Part shown: one piece after another, positions 5,583 to 6,536 of the stretch
Layout of the letters: the number at the start of each line of letters is the position of its first letter
Position numbering within the stretch: the stretch's first letter is position 1
Program-made: the position numbers and the translations under genes
Assembly: GCA_039820585.1 (NCBI GenBank)
Contig: JBCBPV010000117.1
Location: 1-6,536, forward strand
Origin: JBCBGF01 sp039820585
GTDB lineage: Bacteria > Pseudomonadota > Alphaproteobacteria > Rhodobacterales > Rhodobacteraceae
DNA length: 6,536 nt
Direction of reading: 5' to 3'
Notes under the pieces: model-generated
What the model was told of the DNA's origin: nothing
The model's database searches: none
The model's input: only the letters and a program-made list of their open reading frames with translations

Positions 5583-6536
5583 TCAGTCGGTTGCGAGGTC
5601 GAGGATCATTGCCGCGTCTTCCGGCGTCAGTTGCTGACGCAGATGCGCGCGCAGCTCGTCGCGGTCATTGGCGCGCAGGTCGTCGTTGAAATCGCCGAGA
5701 TGTGGCGAGAGGTGGATCGCGTCGATCCCGGCCCCAATGGCCCGATGCGTCAGTTGGTCCGCGGAGGACAGGCCTGCCGGATCGGCATCGGCGGCGATGT
5801 AGAGGCGGCGAAGATCGGCGGGCAGCTGCAGGGCTGCGAGATGGTTGGCGGACAGAGCCGCCACGACAGGAAGGTTCGGCAGGGCCAGATGCAGGGAGCG
5901 CATGGTTTCCAGCCCTTCGCCTGCGGCCAGCACGCTGACCGGTTTGCCGATGCGAACACCATGGCCGAGAAGATTGCCCATGGCTTTGCGCGATGGGATG
6001 ACCGGGGCCTTGTCCGCAGTTGCGGGGTCAAGCCAGGTGCGGTGCAGACCGGTTAGCTGGCCATCAAGGTCCGTCACCTTGGCGAGCAGGGCGGGCCAGG
6101 CCTCTGGCGGGTCTATCAGTGCGTGATCCTCGCGCCAGTAGAAGCAGTTCGGGTGAAACCGGAGACTGTCGAGATGGCCCAGCCCGGTAAGGCCGCGCCC
6201 CGCGAGATAGCGTTCCGCCAAGGTGCCCGACATGGGCTGGCCCATGGCCCAGAGCCGCCGCGCGGCCTCGGGTGAGCCTGGAGAGGCTGGCGGATTGGAG
6301 GCCCGGTGGATGTCGGTCTGCGGCAGGCTAAGAAACCTTCGGGCCTCCTCCAGCGTGTCCCTCAGGGTGGTGATACCCATGTTCAGGGCGATCAGGTCCA
6401 GAAGGTCGCCATGCTGGCCGATTCCGCCACCGGGCCGCAAGGCGACCTTCTGGCCCGGATCGCCCGGAACAGGGGTATCACCACCCAGAGGGACACGCGG
6501 GAGGAGGCCCCAAGGTTTAGTAGCCAGCCGCAAACC
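5583..6536 (-). CDS. Toprim-domain protein (DUF7146-type, plasmid primase-like), 5' end missing
   Basis: At least 317 codons, open to the window edge. Counting from a TTG at 6533, the visible parts are HGDLLDLIALN (41-51), ARRLWAMGQPMSGTLAERYL (91-110), RGLTGLGHLDSLRFHP (113-128), a PALLAKVTDLDGQLTGLHRTW segment near 147-167, and a Toprim domain. The Toprim domain shows GEGLET (205-210, acidic residue Glu206), IAADADPAG (246-254, the DxD pair Asp249 and Asp251) and DFNDDLR (281-287). Toprim domains bind Mg2+ and act in primases and topoisomerases. This family is common on alphaproteobacterial plasmids and conjugative elements and is presumed to help element replication or transfer. The 40 residues before HGDLLD do not look like the usual N-terminal region, so the 5' part may be damaged. 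No primase activity is proven by sequence alone. Confidence 0.9.
   Translation of the reverse strand, partial: GLRLATKPWGLLPRVPLGGDTPVPGDPGQKVALRPGGGIGQHGDLLDLIALNMGITTLRDTLEEARRFLSLPQTDIHRASNPPASPGSPEAARRLWAMGQPMSGTLAERYLAGRGLTGLGHLDSLRFHPNCFYWREDHALIDPPEAWPALLAKVTDLDGQLTGLHRTWLDPATADKAPVIPSRKAMGNLLGHGVRIGKPVSVLAAGEGLETMRSLHLALPNLPVVAALSANHLAALQLPADLRRLYIAADADPAGLSSADQLTHRAIGAGIDAIHLSPHLGDFNDDLRANDRDELRAHLRQQLTPEDAAMILDLATD

Noticed and set aside
4564..5637. Long plus-strand open frame opposite the DUF2493 gene
   Set aside because: It is the antisense shadow of a well-supported high-GC gene and crosses the non-coding leader.
1..6536. CRISPR array, tRNA or rRNA
   Set aside because: No regularly spaced repeats and no cloverleaf-like or rRNA-like sequence seen on either strand.

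Overview
The window is high-GC alphaproteobacterial DNA, most likely from the Rhodobacteraceae (roseobacter/Paracoccus-type). The best clue is a set of genes common on plasmids and integrative conjugative elements of that family: a Toprim-domain protein, a DUF2493 (SLOG-like) protein, a small membrane protein and a DUF736 protein. All recognised genes lie on the minus strand, so transcription runs from the right edge to the left edge.

Right part (about 2846-6536), mobile-element backbone. In transcription order: the Toprim (DUF7146-like) gene, whose 5' end runs off the window; a 227-nt gap with structured leader DNA; the DUF2493 gene; a strong hairpin terminator; a 150-residue membrane protein; about 670 nt with no credible gene but a 16-bp tandem repeat; and the DUF736 gene with its own terminator. 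The DNA ahead of DUF2493 and DUF736 carries the same series of short sequence blocks in the same order (3222-3325 and 5389-5509). This suggests a shared promoter or leader element that co-regulates backbone genes.

Left part (186-2663), accessory module of visibly lower GC. It is a compact three-gene operon: a LuxR-family regulator with a degenerate autoinducer-binding domain, a 185-residue protein with an N-terminal signal/anchor segment, and a 384-residue protein. The last begins with what looks like a permuted papain/NlpC-P60-like hydrolase domain (His18, Cys111) and continues as a long Pro-rich, acidic, probably disordered tail ending in acidic plus hydrophobic residues. The first two genes are 13 nt apart and the last two overlap by 4 nt (ATGA). 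A 20-bp lux/tra-box-sized dyad lies about 40 nt upstream of the luxR start. No autoinducer synthase is visible, so the regulator is a solo within this window.

The best candidate for something undescribed is this operon: a LuxR-controlled putative cysteine-hydrolase/effector plus a cell-envelope partner, carried beside mobile-element genes. The function is inferred from motifs and order only. The leftmost 185 nt hold no confident gene.
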